Numbered from the stretch's first letter, positions 22,031-33,042 are shown. The stretch is 64,000 bases of DNA from Arthrobacter sp. MSA 4-2 (GCF_016405885.1 NZ_JAEKGC010000006.1:62001-126000), one strand, 5' to 3'. Notes: generated from the sequence alone by a model not told the origin. Numbers and translations are program-made.

Positions 22031-23019
22031 AGGCCGATGCCGATCGTCGAATTGGTGTTGGCCGCCTGGATCATCGCCTCCGCCACGCGGAGTGTGTTGA
22101 GCCCCTCCCGCATGGTCACGGTGTTGTTCGAGATTCCCAGCACGGCGTCGCGGAACGCCTCGTGCTCCACGCGCAGCGGTTCGCGCTTCGTCAGCGCGAG
22201 GCGGGTGATGTTGCCTTCCGAGACGCCGCGGAAGTTCGAAACCGCCTCCCACTCGGTGGTAAAGGTACCGTTCTCGTAGAACGTGAGATCTGCGGTGAGC
22301 GTGTCGGCGACGAAGGCGCCCTTCTCCCCCGTGACGACGGTGAGCCGTTCCTTCATCGGGGAGAGCCAGTTCACGAGGTGGCTGGTGATCACACCGTTGG
22401 CCAGCTGGCCCGAGGCGGTGACCATGTCCTCGTGCGGTCGTCCGGAGCGGGTGCTCGTGCGGGCCGACACGGAGGTGAAGGGAGACTGGGCGAGCCACGA
22501 GGTGAGGTCGATGTCGTGGGTCCCGAGGTCTTTCACGACGCCGACGTCGGCGATGCGGGCAGGGAAGGGACCCTGCCTCCGGGTGGCGATCTGGTAGACC
22601 TCCCCCAGGTCGCCCGCTTCAATGCGCGCGCGCAGCGACTGCAGCGCAGGGTTGAACCTCTCGATGTGCCCGACGGCTCCGATCAGGCCGGCGTTCTCGA
22701 ATGCTTCCACGAGACGCTGGCCGGCTTCAACAGTGTCGGCAATCGGTTTCTCCACGAGGGTGTGGACGCCGGCGCCGGCCAGGGCCAGCCCGACCTTCTC
22801 GTGCAGGCCGGTCGGCACGGCGCACACCGCCATGTCGATGCCTTCGGCGATGAGTTCGTCGACCGAGGCGCAGACCGGGAGCTTTCCTGCGACCCCGTGC
22901 GGATCGCCGTACGCGTCGGCGACGGCGACCAGCTCGAGGCCCTCGACCTCCCGGATGACGCGGGCGTGGTGGCGCCCCATCATTCCCAGTCCGATCAGGC
23001 CGACCCGGAGATCCGCCAT
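22027..23019 (-). CDS. Gfo/Idh/MocA oxidoreductase (WbpB/WlbA-like 3-dehydrogenase)
   Basis: 330 residues from ATG 23019; a GTG at 23028 is possible. Rossmann motif GLIGLGMMGRHHARV at the N terminus, the EKP motif (VEKPIAD) and a GTHDIDL segment with the conserved His. WbpB/WlbA oxidises the 3-hydroxyl of UDP-GlcNAcA so that the next enzyme can aminate it. It follows the aminotransferase gene directly and precedes a GT4 with a GTGA overlap. Family call is firm; the substrate is inferred from neighbours. Confidence 0.82.
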   Translation of the reverse strand: MADLRVGLIGLGMMGRHHARVIREVEGLELVAVADAYGDPHGVAGKLPVCASVDELIAEGIDMAVCAVPTGLHEKVGLALAGAGVHTLVEKPIADTVEAGQRLVEAFENAGLIGAVGHIERFNPALQSLRARIEAGDLGEVYQIATRRQGPFPARIADVGVVKDLGTHDIDLTSWLAQSPFTSVSARTSTRSGRPHEDMVTASGQLANGVITSHLVNWLSPMKERLTVVTGEKGAFVADTLTADLTFYENGTFTTEWEAVSNFRGVSEGNITRLALTKREPLRVEHEAFRDAVLGISNNTVTMREGLNTLRVAEAMIQAANTNSTIGIGL

Positions 23020-23020
23020 G

Positions 23021-24108
<1,088 letters not shown>

Positions 24109-24112
<4 letters not shown>

Positions 24113-24705
24113 GCCTCTACCTCTACTGGTTTCAGTGTGTCGTTCGTTTCCTCGTACCGTTCCCCCGTCTCAGGGCAGACCCAGAGGGAACCTTCGGCCT
24201 TCAGCGGGTGCCCTGCCCTGCCCACCCAGCCGAGGCGCTTGGCCGGAACTCCGGCGACCAGGGCGTAGGGCGGGACGTCCTTCGTGACCACGGCGCCCGC
24301 GGCAACCGTTGCCCAGGCCCCGATGGTCACCGGAGCCACGCAGACTGCGCGTGCGCCGATGGCCGCACCCTTCTCGATGGTCACCCCGACGGGCACCCAG
24401 TCGTGGGCGCTCTTGAGGCTTCCATCCGGAGAAATGGACCGGGGGTAGGTGTCATTGGTGAGCACGACGGCCGGGCCGATGAACACGCCCTCGCCGAGCA
24501 CGGCGGGTTCGTACACCAGGGCGTAGTTCTGGATCTTGGTGTTGGCGCCGATTTCGACGCCGGTTCCGACGTACGCTCCCCGTCCCACGATGCAGTTCTC
24601 GCCCAGCCGGGCGTTTTCGCGCACCTGCGCCAGGTGCCAGATCTTTGACCCCTGCCCGATTACGGCGTCGGGCGAGACGTCCGCAGTTTCAGCGATATAG
24701 CTCAT
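24109..24705 (-). CDS. Left-handed beta-helix N-acetyltransferase (WbpD-like)
   Basis: 198 residues from ATG 24705, sharing ATGA with the upstream gene. Hexapeptide repeats (for example GQGSKI, GENCIVGRGAYVG, GANTKI, GARAVCVAPVTIG) build a left-handed beta-helix trimer. WbpD acetylates the 3-amino group of UDP-GlcNAc(3NH2)A. The C-terminal WVCPETGERYEE tail is also seen in other members. Cytosolic; role inferred from operon context. Confidence 0.87.
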
Positions 24706-26078
24706 GACACACTTTCTTTTTGAGGTTCGGCGGGCGCCACTGCTTCGTGCCTTCCCGTCCCAGCATCTCTGCGCCGCTCCACCATGGCGATGGCACACGC
24801 GAACAGGCAGATCCCAAGGGCGACAGGTACTGCCCGGTAGGTGAAGAACGCGTGGATCTGCGAATGGTTGCTCAGGGCCTCGTACCAGACCGGGACCACC
24901 AGGACCGGCAGGGCCAGGACCATCGCGACACCAATCCGGCGGACTCCCCCGCGACGCACCGCTACCAGCAGCGTGACGGCCCCCAGCAGGAGCACCGCCA
25001 GAAGAACCAGCCGGGAAGTCGGCACGTGATTCAACCAGTAGAGCGCATTCGCCTTGGTCGGGGCACCGAAAGCGGTGTCGAGCCAGGTCTCCTTACCCGC
25101 CGTCCGGTACTCAACGTTGCCCCGGACAAACGTCGTCACCTCGTTCCAACCAAGGAACAGGGCGGCAATGACCCATCGGGACGCCCACGTCAGGAAGAAG
25201 CTGAGCGGCCAGAGCACGGCCACTCCTACTCCTGCAGCGACGGTCCCGGTGAGCTTCCCGAACCGATGGTAGGTGACTGCCGCCGCCACAGCGGACGCCA
25301 GGGCCCAGGGGATTGCCGGAGTCGTGAGCAGGTCGACAAAACAGAACAGGGCTGCCCCGAGGATCGTCGATCCTGCGAGGCGCGCGCGGCCACCTCCCGC
25401 ACCCCATGCCACCAGGGCAGTGCTGAGGAAGATGAAGGACAGGGAAATTGCCTGGCTGAAGGACGTCGAGGGCGTGGACATGATGTTGGTGGCCAGCAGG
25501 ACCGGGGCCATCAACGCGATGGCTGCATATTTGCTCGTCCTGCGCGCGACCTGAGAGAACGCCAGTACCAGCGATCCCAGCAGCATCGCGCCCGCCACGA
25601 TCCTCACTCCGTCCATGCCGGCCAAGGCGAGAACAGGACGCGTGATGATGGTGTATCCGGCCCAGTACTTGTAGTAGTCCCCATTCACCGGATCACCTCC
25701 AGCGGCAAGCAGGCGGATGTCTTCCACGCCCCGCGCGCAGTTGGATATCCGCGGCATGTACACCGCGCGGTCGAAGGCGCTTTCCCCGGGGTTTGACCCG
25801 AGGCCTGTGCCGACCACGACGCACTCGGTGAATGCGTCTGAGGTTCCACCCATCCGGTCGGGAGTCGAAGCGGGTCCGTAGGTTCCCGCATTGATCGAAT
25901 GGATCAGGTGCGTGAGGATCGGCCGGTCGGGAACCGCCTGCCCAACGACCAGGAACAGGAAAAACACAATCTGAAGGGCGACGAATCCACCGACGAAGTA
26001 ACCGGACACCCGCAGGAGCGAGGGCCGGCGGCGCAGCCTCAACGACAACTCCGCCCGGGAGGTACTGCCGTTACCCAT
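24702..26078 (-). CDS. Polytopic membrane protein of unknown function (GT-C-like)
   Basis: 458 residues with about ten hydrophobic helices. A long loop after the first helix (residues ~50-135) is rich in Gly/Asp and two Cys and probably faces outside. I do not recognise a named family; its size and loop resemble integral GT-C glycosyltransferases or polymer-assembly proteins. Its start overlaps the GT2 stop by 8 bp and its stop overlaps the WbpD-like start, so it is part of the operon and likely handles the same glycan at the membrane. Confidence 0.7.
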   Translation of the reverse strand: MGNGSTSRAELSLRLRRRPSLLRVSGYFVGGFVALQIVFFLFLVVGQAVPDRPILTHLIHSINAGTYGPASTPDRMGGTSDAFTECVVVGTGLGSNPGESAFDRAVYMPRISNCARGVEDIRLLAAGGDPVNGDYYKYWAGYTIITRPVLALAGMDGVRIVAGAMLLGSLVLAFSQVARRTSKYAAIALMAPVLLATNIMSTPSTSFSQAISLSFIFLSTALVAWGAGGGRARLAGSTILGAALFCFVDLLTTPAIPWALASAVAAAVTYHRFGKLTGTVAAGVGVAVLWPLSFFLTWASRWVIAALFLGWNEVTTFVRGNVEYRTAGKETWLDTAFGAPTKANALYWLNHVPTSRLVLLAVLLLGAVTLLVAVRRGGVRRIGVAMVLALPVLVVPVWYEALSNHSQIHAFFTYRAVPVALGICLFACAIAMVERRRDAGTGRHEAVAPAEPQKESVS

Positions 26079-27000
26079 GCCCTACCACCTCCCAGGAGAG
26101 GTATGCGAGGCGGGAGCTCTCGTCGCGCATCTTCTTCAGCACATCCATCAACGTGCCGCTGATCATGGCGAGTACGGCGAGGATCACAAGCGAGGAGGCG
26201 AGCAGGGCCGTCGGGAGGCGCGGCACCAGTCCGGTGTCGACGAATTCGACGATGATCGGGAGGCCCAGGATGAGCGCGACCACGGCAAGCACACCGGAAA
26301 TCAGGCCGTAGGTGGGAACCGGCCGCTCGTGCAGGGCAAGTTTCAGCACTGTTCGAAGGATGCGCTGACCGTCATGGTAGGTCCGGAGTTTGCTTTCGGT
26401 GCCCTCCGCCCTGTCCCGAAAGGCGATGGGCAGTTCCGCCTGCGGAATGCGCGCGCTGATGCTGTGGACCGTCAGTTCGGTCTCGATCTCGAAGCCTCGG
26501 GACAGTGCGGGAAAGGACCGGACGAAGCGCTTCGAGAAGACCCGGTAGCCGCTGAGCATATCCTCGACCTTGTACCCGAAGATCAATCCGACAATGCCGT
26601 TGAAAAAGCGGTTCCCGAGCTCGTGTCCGGACCGGTACGCAGAGTCGCTCTCCTGCCGGCGCACGCCGGTCACCTGGTCGTAGGGACCGTCGAGCAGTTT
26701 GTTGATCAGCTCCGGGGCGGCCGCGGCGTCATAGGTGTCGTCGCCATCGATGAGCACATACACATCGGCGTCGATGTCGGCGAAAGCCCGCCGGATGACA
26801 TTGCCCTTGCCCTTCCGGTCCTCGAACCGCACCACGGCTCCCGCGGCCCGCGCCACCTCTGCGGTGTTGTCGTCGCTGCAGTTGTCGTAGACGTAGATTG
26901 TCGCCGTCGGAAGCGATGCCTGGAGGTCGGTGACAACCTTGCCGATCGCTCCCGCTTCATTGTGGCAGGGAACGATGGCCGCAATTTTCACGTTCGACAC
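26071..27000 (-). CDS. GT2 glycosyltransferase with C-terminal membrane helices
   Basis: 309 residues from GTG 27000. GT-A motifs IVPCHNEAGAIGKVV, YDNCSDDNT and LIDGDDTYD; then VEDMLSGYRVFSKRFV, typical of DPM1/GtrB-like enzymes that load sugars onto polyprenyl phosphate. Two C-terminal helices (~225-275) anchor it. It probably makes a lipid-linked sugar donor for an extracytoplasmic transferase such as the next gene product. It starts 5 bp after the dehydrogenase stop. Confidence 0.87.
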   Translation of the reverse strand: MSNVKIAAIVPCHNEAGAIGKVVTDLQASLPTATIYVYDNCSDDNTAEVARAAGAVVRFEDRKGKGNVIRRAFADIDADVYVLIDGDDTYDAAAAPELINKLLDGPYDQVTGVRRQESDSAYRSGHELGNRFFNGIVGLIFGYKVEDMLSGYRVFSKRFVRSFPALSRGFEIETELTVHSISARIPQAELPIAFRDRAEGTESKLRTYHDGQRILRTVLKLALHERPVPTYGLISGVLAVVALILGLPIIVEFVDTGLVPRLPTALLASSLVILAVLAMISGTLMDVLKKMRDESSRLAYLSWEVVGHG

Positions 27001-27005
27001 GGCGG

Positions 27006-28295
27006 TTAGGCCTTGCCGATAACGCGGTAAACCACACCGTCCCACTTTTCGGCGCTGCTGACCCGGCGGCCGTCAATGAACGCCTTCACGCCGGGAAGGT
27101 CGGAGGAGCTCAGCGAGGCGTATTCGGCGTGGTTGGCCTGGACGACGGCGGCGTCGATGGGCTCTCCGAAGTGGTAGGGCGTGAATCCCAGCTTCTCGAG
27201 TTCCTCGTCCGTGTACAGAGGGTCGTTGACGAGGGCCGTGGCCCCGCGGGCCTGCAGGGCGTCAACGGCGGCGAAGACCCCGGAGAAGGCCGTTTCCTTG
27301 ACTCCGCCGCGGTAGGCGGCGCCGAGGACAACCACCCGTGCTCCCTCGAGGGAGCCGTAGGCACCTTCGAGCAGGCCGATGGTGTAGTCGGGCATTCCGG
27401 CGTTGGCTTCCCGCGCAGCACGCACGACGGTGGCGGCTGGGTCGTTCCACAGGTACAGCCGGGGGTACACGGGAATGCAGTGGCCACCCACGGCGATGCC
27501 GGGCTGGTGGATGTGGCTGTAGGGCTGGGAGTTTGAGGCTTCGATGACCTGGTAGATGTCGATGCCCACCGTTGAGGCGTAGCGCGCGAACTGGTTGGCC
27601 AGCCCGATGTTGACGTCGCGGTAGGTCGTCTCGGCGAGCTTGGCCAGCTCGGATGCCTCGGCGGAGCCAAGGTCCCAGACGCCGTTGCCGCGCTGCAGGT
27701 CGGGGCGCTCATCGAAGTCCAGGACGGCCTCGTAGAACTCCACTGCGGCCTTTGCGCCTTCGGGAGAGAGCCCGCCAACGAGCTTGGGGTACTTCCGGAG
27801 GTCTTCGAAGACCCGGCCGGTCAGCACGCGCTCTGGGGAGAAGACGAGGTGGAAGTCCTTCCCTTCAACTAGGCCGGAACCCGACTCGAGCGCAGGCTTC
27901 CAGCGGCTGCGGGTGGTTCCCACCGGCAGCGTCGTCTCGTAGGAGACGAGGGTTCCCGGTGTGAGGTGTCGAGCGAGCTCGGCGGTCGCCCCGTCCATCC
28001 AGCCGAAGTCGGGGTTGGCATCCGCGTCAACGAAGAGCGGCACGACCAGGACGACGGCATCCGCCCCCGGGACGGCATCGGCGTAGCCGGTGGTCGCCCT
28101 CAGGCGGCCTGCGGGTACGAGCTCGGCCAGTTTTTCCTGAAGGTGGGCTTCTCCGGGGAACGGCTCCCGGCCGCTGTTGATCAGATCGACAACTGCGGCA
28201 TTGACGTCGACGCCAACAACTTCGTGGCCTTTGGACGCGAACTGGACCGCCAGGGGCAATCCGATCTTTCCGAGCGCGATAACAGCAATCTTCAC
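27006..28295 (-). CDS. Nucleotide-sugar 6-dehydrogenase (WbpA/WecC-type)
   Basis: 429 residues from GTG 28295. N-terminal NAD Rossmann motif (IALGKIGLPLAVQFA), ETTLPVGTT, and catalytic Cys273 in AVGGHCIPVYP. The family oxidises C6 of UDP-GlcNAc (WbpA) or UDP-ManNAc (WecC) to the uronic acid with two NAD. It is the first gene of the seven-gene operon 28295-20879. With WbpB/E/D-like enzymes downstream, the WbpA role is favoured; a WecB+WecC route to UDP-ManNAcA is the alternative. Confidence 0.9.
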   Translation of the reverse strand: MKIAVIALGKIGLPLAVQFASKGHEVVGVDVNAAVVDLINSGREPFPGEAHLQEKLAELVPAGRLRATTGYADAVPGADAVVLVVPLFVDADANPDFGWMDGATAELARHLTPGTLVSYETTLPVGTTRSRWKPALESGSGLVEGKDFHLVFSPERVLTGRVFEDLRKYPKLVGGLSPEGAKAAVEFYEAVLDFDERPDLQRGNGVWDLGSAEASELAKLAETTYRDVNIGLANQFARYASTVGIDIYQVIEASNSQPYSHIHQPGIAVGGHCIPVYPRLYLWNDPAATVVRAAREANAGMPDYTIGLLEGAYGSLEGARVVVLGAAYRGGVKETAFSGVFAAVDALQARGATALVNDPLYTDEELEKLGFTPYHFGEPIDAAVVQANHAEYASLSSSDLPGVKAFIDGRRVSSAEKWDGVVYRVIGKA

Positions 28296-28377
28296 AGCAG
28301 CATGACCTTTTTCTAGGATTTTGAGGGCTCACCCTTCGAGGGCATCGAGGCAAGCCTATAGGTTGTGCCCGCAATTA

Positions 28378-28391
28378 ACCGCCTTGGCGGT
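28378..28391. promoter_or_regulatory. 14-bp palindrome upstream of the dehydrogenase operon
   Basis: ACCGCC-TT-GGCGGT, perfect 6-bp arms, 83 bp before the dehydrogenase start in the divergent 262-bp gap. Possible operator; no known factor assigned. Confidence 0.35.
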
Positions 28392-28470
28392 ATCGGGCGC
28401 GCCACTGCACCAGCTCCGTCCGGCGTCCCCTTAACTCCGGTTGGCCCCGGGCGCCCGGGACCGTCCGGCC

Positions 28471-28486
28471 GCGTTGTCCACAACGC
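28471..28486. promoter_or_regulatory. Inverted repeat containing a DnaA-box consensus
   Basis: GCGTTGT-CC-ACAACGC is a perfect 7-bp-arm repeat. Inside it TTGTCCACA (28474-28482) equals the actinobacterial DnaA-box consensus. It lies 72 bp before the FHA-FtsK gene in the divergent promoter region. Confidence 0.45.
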
Positions 28487-28557
28487 CTGCCGCCCGCATT
28501 CCTGCCGCCGGGACGGTGCCTATCCTCGCCGGAGGAGCATTCATCTTTGGAGCGGGT

Positions 28558-31500
28558 ATGCAGCTTCACCTTTCCGTGGTGGCGGGCCCCGGCGCCCCTG
28601 CCGCCACCGCGTCACGCCTCCCGTGCGAGCTCGTTGTCGATCTGCGGCGGCCGATGTCCGGACAGGACCTGGCGGGGCACCTCACGTCACGCTTCGGGGA
28701 CACAAGCCTCTCGGTCGCGGGTATCCCCCTCGCCGCACTCGAGCCGGGCGTCCCTCCCCTGGTCAACGGGGCCGTCCTCGTTGCCGGAAGCGGCCGTGCC
28801 GGTCCGGGGCCATCGCCGGCACGTTCCGCCCTCGTGCTTCTCGTGCATTCCGGACCGGACGCCGGGCGCATCTTCCCCTTAGTGCGGGGTTCGTACTCGA
28901 TCGGCAGGTCGGGCTGCGATATTTCGCTGCGCGATCCGGCGCTGTCCCGGCGCCACGCGATGCTGGCTGTCGGAAAGGACCGCGTCCTGCTGCGCGATGC
29001 GGGCTCGGCGAACGGCACGTGGGTGGATGGACACCGGATCACGGAGGCGCCGGTCACCTCCTCCTCCTCGCTCGTTGTGGGCGGCTCGCGGTGCGGCCTC
29101 GCCCTCACAGGAGCCCGCCGCCCGGAATTCCGCCCGGGGGACCTCGGGGAACCCCTGGACATCACCGCCGAGCCCGTGTCGGAGCGCGAGCGCTTCCTCG
29201 CGCCGACGGTTTTGCTGCCGGTGGTGGGCGGGGCGGTTTTGGCCCTGGCCCTGCAGATGTGGCTCCTGCTCGCCTTCGCCGCGGTCGCCTCGCTGACCGG
29301 GTTGCTGTCGATCTGGGCCGTGCGACGACGCCGCCGGCGGTTCGAGGCCGCCGTCCGGAGCGCCGCCGAGGCCGATGCGAAGCGGCGCTGTTCGGCGGTG
29401 ATGGATGCCGGGGCGGTCGCCCTCCAGGCGTACGGGCGCGGCCCGGAAGAGCAGCGGACGGACCGGGGCACGGCCTCCCCGTCCGCGGCCGATGAGGCTT
29501 CCCGGACCGCGAATATCCGTTTGGGTGAGGCCGACCAGCAGGCGAACCTTCGACTCACCCGTCCGGGACCGGAATGGACGCCGCCCATTCTCCAGCGGAT
29601 GCCCGTGGTTCTCCCGTTCCGGCCGGCATCCGAACGCGCCCTTCCCACCCGGATCCACCTGCATGGCCCCCGGGAGGACGTGCTGGGCATGGGACGGCTC
29701 ATCCTGCTCCAGTTCTCAGCGGTACTCGGATCCGACGCGGGGGTGGTCTGCCGCGGCCTCCCGTCCGAACTGCCCACCGCGGCGCGGTTCCTGCCGGGGG
29801 TCCGCCTGGTGTCCACGCCCGCCGCACTGGAGGCGGTGATCGGCGAGGGGCCCGGCCCGGTGCTGATTGAGTTTTCGGCGGCACCCGGGCCCGTTCCGCC
29901 AGGTGAGTGGGCCGGGGCCGTTAACATCTCGGTGCGGCCGGGCCGGGCCACCGTGGTCCACGGCTCCGGCCGCCTCGGGTTCGTTCCGGATCGTGTGGGT
30001 GCCCCGGCCTTCGAAGCCTGTGCCCGCGCCCTGGGCACAGCCTCGTCCCGGACTCCACCGGGCGGGCGCCGGGTGCGACCTTCGCCTTCATTCGAGGACG
30101 GCCTGCACCTTCCGGCCCCGCCCTCCGCCAGGGAACTGGGCGAGCGGTGGGCCGACAGCGCGGGACAGGACAGCCTGGAAGCGCCGATTGGTGGTGCGCC
30201 GGGCGGTCCCCAGGTCTTCGATCTGGTGAGGCAGGGGCCCCACCTCCTGGTTGCCGGCACAACGGGTTCCGGAAAATCACAGCTGCTGCGTTCCCTGGTC
30301 CTCGGCATCGCGGCCCGCTATCCACCGCCGCGGGTCAACTTCCTCCTCCTTGACTTCAAGGGAGGCTCGGGCCTTGGCCCGCTGAGCGGGCTGCCCCACT
30401 GCGTCGGGTTCCTGACGGACCTGTCGGCGGAGTCGGTGGAACGGGCGCTTCGGTCGCTCCGGGCCGAGCTGCGCCGACGGGAGGAACTGTTCGCCGCCCA
30501 CTCCGTCCAGGACATCGCCGGACTGTCGGCGTCGACGACGGTTTCCCTCCCGCGGCTCGTGGTGGTGGTCGACGAATTCCGCAGGTTGAGCGATGACGTG
30601 CCCGGGGCTGCCGGGGACCTGATGAAGTGTGCGGCGCTGGGCCGGTCGCTCGGGGTCCACCTGGTCCTGGCGACCCAGCGGCCCACCGGCGCCGTCACGG
30701 GTGATCTCCGGACGAATATCACCGCGTCGATTGCACTGCGGGTCCAGAACGACATCGAATCCATTGATCTCATCGGTTCGATCCGGGCTGCGGCCATCCC
30801 GGTGGGCCTGCCCGGTCGGGGTTTCCTGAAGGTCGGGCCCGGGGAGCCCCGGGAGTTCCAGGTGGCGCCGGCGGCCGGGCCGCCCCCGGGACCAGGCCCC
30901 ATTCTGGAGCTGGCCGAGTGGCTTCAGGGGACGCGCACCGACATGCCGGATCCGGCGCCGGAGGGGGAGCCGGATGCGGTTCGGTTCCTCGTTCAAAGGA
31001 TTGCGGAAGCAGCCCGGATGATCGGCACTCCCGATCAGTACCGCCCGGCCCTCCCGCCGCTGCCGGCGGAGCTCCTCCCCGCGGGCCCCGGGGCGTCGGT
31101 GCCGGAGGCGCTCACCCTGGGACTGCTCGACCTTCCCGACCGGCAGTCCCAGCCTCTCCTGTGCTGGGCACCCGGCGGCTCGCACCTCGCCTTCATCGGT
31201 TCGGCCTCCTCCGGAGCCGCCGGAGCGCTGAGGCACACCCTTACGGAGTGCCTGCTGGTCCTGCCGGACACGCACCTCTATATCCTCGACGGCGACTTCA
31301 CGCTCGCCTCCGCCTCCGACGCACCCCAGACCGGAGCCTACGCCGCCGCCCACGAACCGGTCCGGGCAGAACGGATCCTCTCCCGCCTCGCGGCCGTGAT
31401 CCTCGAACGGCTCACGGCCCCCGCCGCACCCGGCACTCCCCCGATTCTCCTCGCGGTCTCGGGCTGGGGCCGGTGGGCGGGCACCTTCCGGTCCCGCCGG

Positions 31501-32460
31501 TTTTCCGCGGCCGAGGACCTGCTTCACGACGTCGTCCGCGACGGTCCCGCCGCCGGGGTGTCGCTGGTGATCACCGGTGAAAGGGAGCTGACCGCTGCCC
31601 GCTTCGTCGGGCAGGTACCGAACCGGGTCTACCTGCCTCTGGGAACGCCGCCGGAGGTGACCGCCGGCTGGCCCCGGCTGCCGCCGGTCGACCCGGTGCC
31701 GGGACGGGGCGTTGCCTTCGGTAGGTTTGGCCCGGCCCGGATCGGCCCGGTCCTGATCGACGACGGCGCCCCCGCCCAGCTGATTGTTCGGGCCCGGGCG
31801 GGGGCAGCGGCACCGCGGCCGCCGCAGCGGCGCCCCTTCCGGGTTGACCCGCTGCCGGTCGAGGTGCGGTCAACGGACCTCTCGGCGCCCACCGGGACCG
31901 GCACGGCCTGCCGGATTCCAATCGGGATCGGCGGCGACGAGCCGGAGACCGTCTTTCTTGAGCTTGAAGCCGGGGGCCTCTGGGCCGCGGTTGGACCGCC
32001 GGCCTCGGGCAGGTCGACCCTCCTGGCCCTGCTCGAAAACCAGGCCCCGCCCTGGCTGCACCGCCTGCGGCCCCGGGACGATCCGGTGACCTACTGGCGG
32101 GCCGCAGGGAGCCGCCCTCCCCTGGCGACGGACCCGGCGCGGTGCCTGTTGCTGATCGACGACGCGGAGACCCTGCCCGACGCCCTCCACCCGGTCCTTG
32201 AGGCATGCCTCGCGTCCGGGGCCCGGGCGGTGCTCGCGGCGAATCTCCAGTTCCTGCACAGCCAGCGGCCGTTCGCCCGGCTGGCCCGGGCCGCGGGACG
32301 CGGCGTCATCCTGGCGCCGCGGTCCGAATCCGACGGCGAGGTCTTTGGGGTCCGGCTGGAGCCCCCGGAGGGCATCGGCCCGCCCGGACGCGCGGTGGTT
32401 CTGGACTCGGGCCGGCAGTTGCCGGTGCAGCTCGCGCAGTTTCCCGAAGGCGGCCCCTGA
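28558..32460 (+). CDS. FHA-domain FtsK/SpoIIIE ATPase (EssC/EccC-like)
   Basis: 1300 residues from ATG 28558 (GGAG five bases upstream); an earlier in-frame start reaches into the promoter region. Order: ubiquitin-like or FHA-like N-terminal region (1-~90), FHA domain (~95-165; SIGRS, SRRHAML, GSANGTWVDG), two membrane helices (~214-255), FtsK ATPase 1 with intact GTTGSGKS (~567-574) and VVVVDEF Walker B, then ATPase 2 with the P-loop replaced by GSASSGAAG (~870) and ATPase 3 with GPPASGRST (~1146, Arg for Lys). The plan matches EssC of type VIIb secretion, including its FHA and multiple ATPase modules. No WXG100, EsaA, EssB or YukD-like gene is in the window, so substrate and partners are unknown. 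Convergent with the next gene (4-bp gap). Confidence 0.85.
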   Translation: MQLHLSVVAGPGAPAATASRLPCELVVDLRRPMSGQDLAGHLTSRFGDTSLSVAGIPLAALEPGVPPLVNGAVLVAGSGRAGPGPSPARSALVLLVHSGPDAGRIFPLVRGSYSIGRSGCDISLRDPALSRRHAMLAVGKDRVLLRDAGSANGTWVDGHRITEAPVTSSSSLVVGGSRCGLALTGARRPEFRPGDLGEPLDITAEPVSERERFLAPTVLLPVVGGAVLALALQMWLLLAFAAVASLTGLLSIWAVRRRRRRFEAAVRSAAEADAKRRCSAVMDAGAVALQAYGRGPEEQRTDRGTASPSAADEASRTANIRLGEADQQANLRLTRPGPEWTPPILQRMPVVLPFRPASERALPTRIHLHGPREDVLGMGRLILLQFSAVLGSDAGVVCRGLPSELPTAARFLPGVRLVSTPAALEAVIGEGPGPVLIEFSAAPGPVPPGEWAGAVNISVRPGRATVVHGSGRLGFVPDRVGAPAFEACARALGTASSRTPPGGRRVRPSPSFEDGLHLPAPPSARELGERWADSAGQDSLEAPIGGAPGGPQVFDLVRQGPHLLVAGTTGSGKSQLLRSLVLGIAARYPPPRVNFLLLDFKGGSGLGPLSGLPHCVGFLTDLSAESVERALRSLRAELRRREELFAAHSVQDIAGLSASTTVSLPRLVVVVDEFRRLSDDVPGAAGDLMKCAALGRSLGVHLVLATQRPTGAVTGDLRTNITASIALRVQNDIESIDLIGSIRAAAIPVGLPGRGFLKVGPGEPREFQVAPAAGPPPGPGPILELAEWLQGTRTDMPDPAPEGEPDAVRFLVQRIAEAARMIGTPDQYRPALPPLPAELLPAGPGASVPEALTLGLLDLPDRQSQPLLCWAPGGSHLAFIGSASSGAAGALRHTLTECLLVLPDTHLYILDGDFTLASASDAPQTGAYAAAHEPVRAERILSRLAAVILERLTAPAAPGTPPILLAVSGWGRWAGTFRSRRFSAAEDLLHDVVRDGPAAGVSLVITGERELTAARFVGQVPNRVYLPLGTPPEVTAGWPRLPPVDPVPGRGVAFGRFGPARIGPVLIDDGAPAQLIVRARAGAAAPRPPQRRPFRVDPLPVEVRSTDLSAPTGTGTACRIPIGIGGDEPETVFLELEAGGLWAAVGPPASGRSTLLALLENQAPPWLHRLRPRDDPVTYWRAAGSRPPLATDPARCLLLIDDAETLPDALHPVLEACLASGARAVLAANLQFLHSQRPFARLARAAGRGVILAPRSESDGEVFGVRLEPPEGIGPPGRAVVLDSGRQLPVQLAQFPEGGP

Positions 32461-32464
32461 TGCC

Positions 32465-32887
32465 CTACAGGGTCCGGGTTTCCCCGGTGGCCCGTGCCGT
32501 GTAGTTAAGGACGGGGCGGGTGAAGAGGGCGATCAGGACAACCGCACCCGGCACCAGCATCGCGAGGCCGATCACCACCGACCCGCTGGAGAAGAACGAC
32601 ACCGAAAGGATGACGAGGAAGAGCTGGATCACCAGGGCGGCCGAACGCGGCCACCGGAAACCCCGCCACAGTGCACGGGCCAGCACTACGAGCCAGATGG
32701 CAAGGAGGATCAGGAACACCGCCAGGAAGACCGTTCCCCCGACGGAGACCAGGTCGCCCATGGCCAGGGTGCTCAGGAAGAGGGCTCCGACGCCAAGGAA
32801 GCCCAGGGCCTCAAGCAGGAGGATTCCCGCGATCACGGCGACGCCTGCCGGGCGGAGGTGGGGAGCTGGCTCGGTGGGTCTTGACAC
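32465..32887 (-). CDS. Small four-helix membrane protein of unknown function
   Basis: 140 residues with four hydrophobic helices (about 14-38, 48-70, 80-100, 103-125), positive residues inside and a short polar tail. No family recognised. It lies between the EssC-like ATPase, with which it converges at a 4-bp gap, and whiB1, from which it diverges. Confidence 0.72.
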   Translation of the reverse strand: MSRPTEPAPHLRPAGVAVIAGILLLEALGFLGVGALFLSTLAMGDLVSVGGTVFLAVFLILLAIWLVVLARALWRGFRWPRSAALVIQLFLVILSVSFFSSGSVVIGLAMLVPGAVVLIALFTRPVLNYTARATGETRTL

Positions 32888-33042
32888 ACTGGCACCCTAC
32901 CGGAGATAGTTCCAGTACGGCCAAGACCGGACCCCTCCCGCACCCCTCTTGTGACCTAACCCTCATCGGTCTGCGCAACTCCCGGTGTATTAGCTCTTGT
33001 TTACCGTGACGTAACGTGACAGCCTTGATCTGAGATGAAGCG

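Noticed and set aside
28558-32460. Full type VII secretion locus
   Set aside because: Only the ATPase is present; no WXG100 or membrane partners were found.
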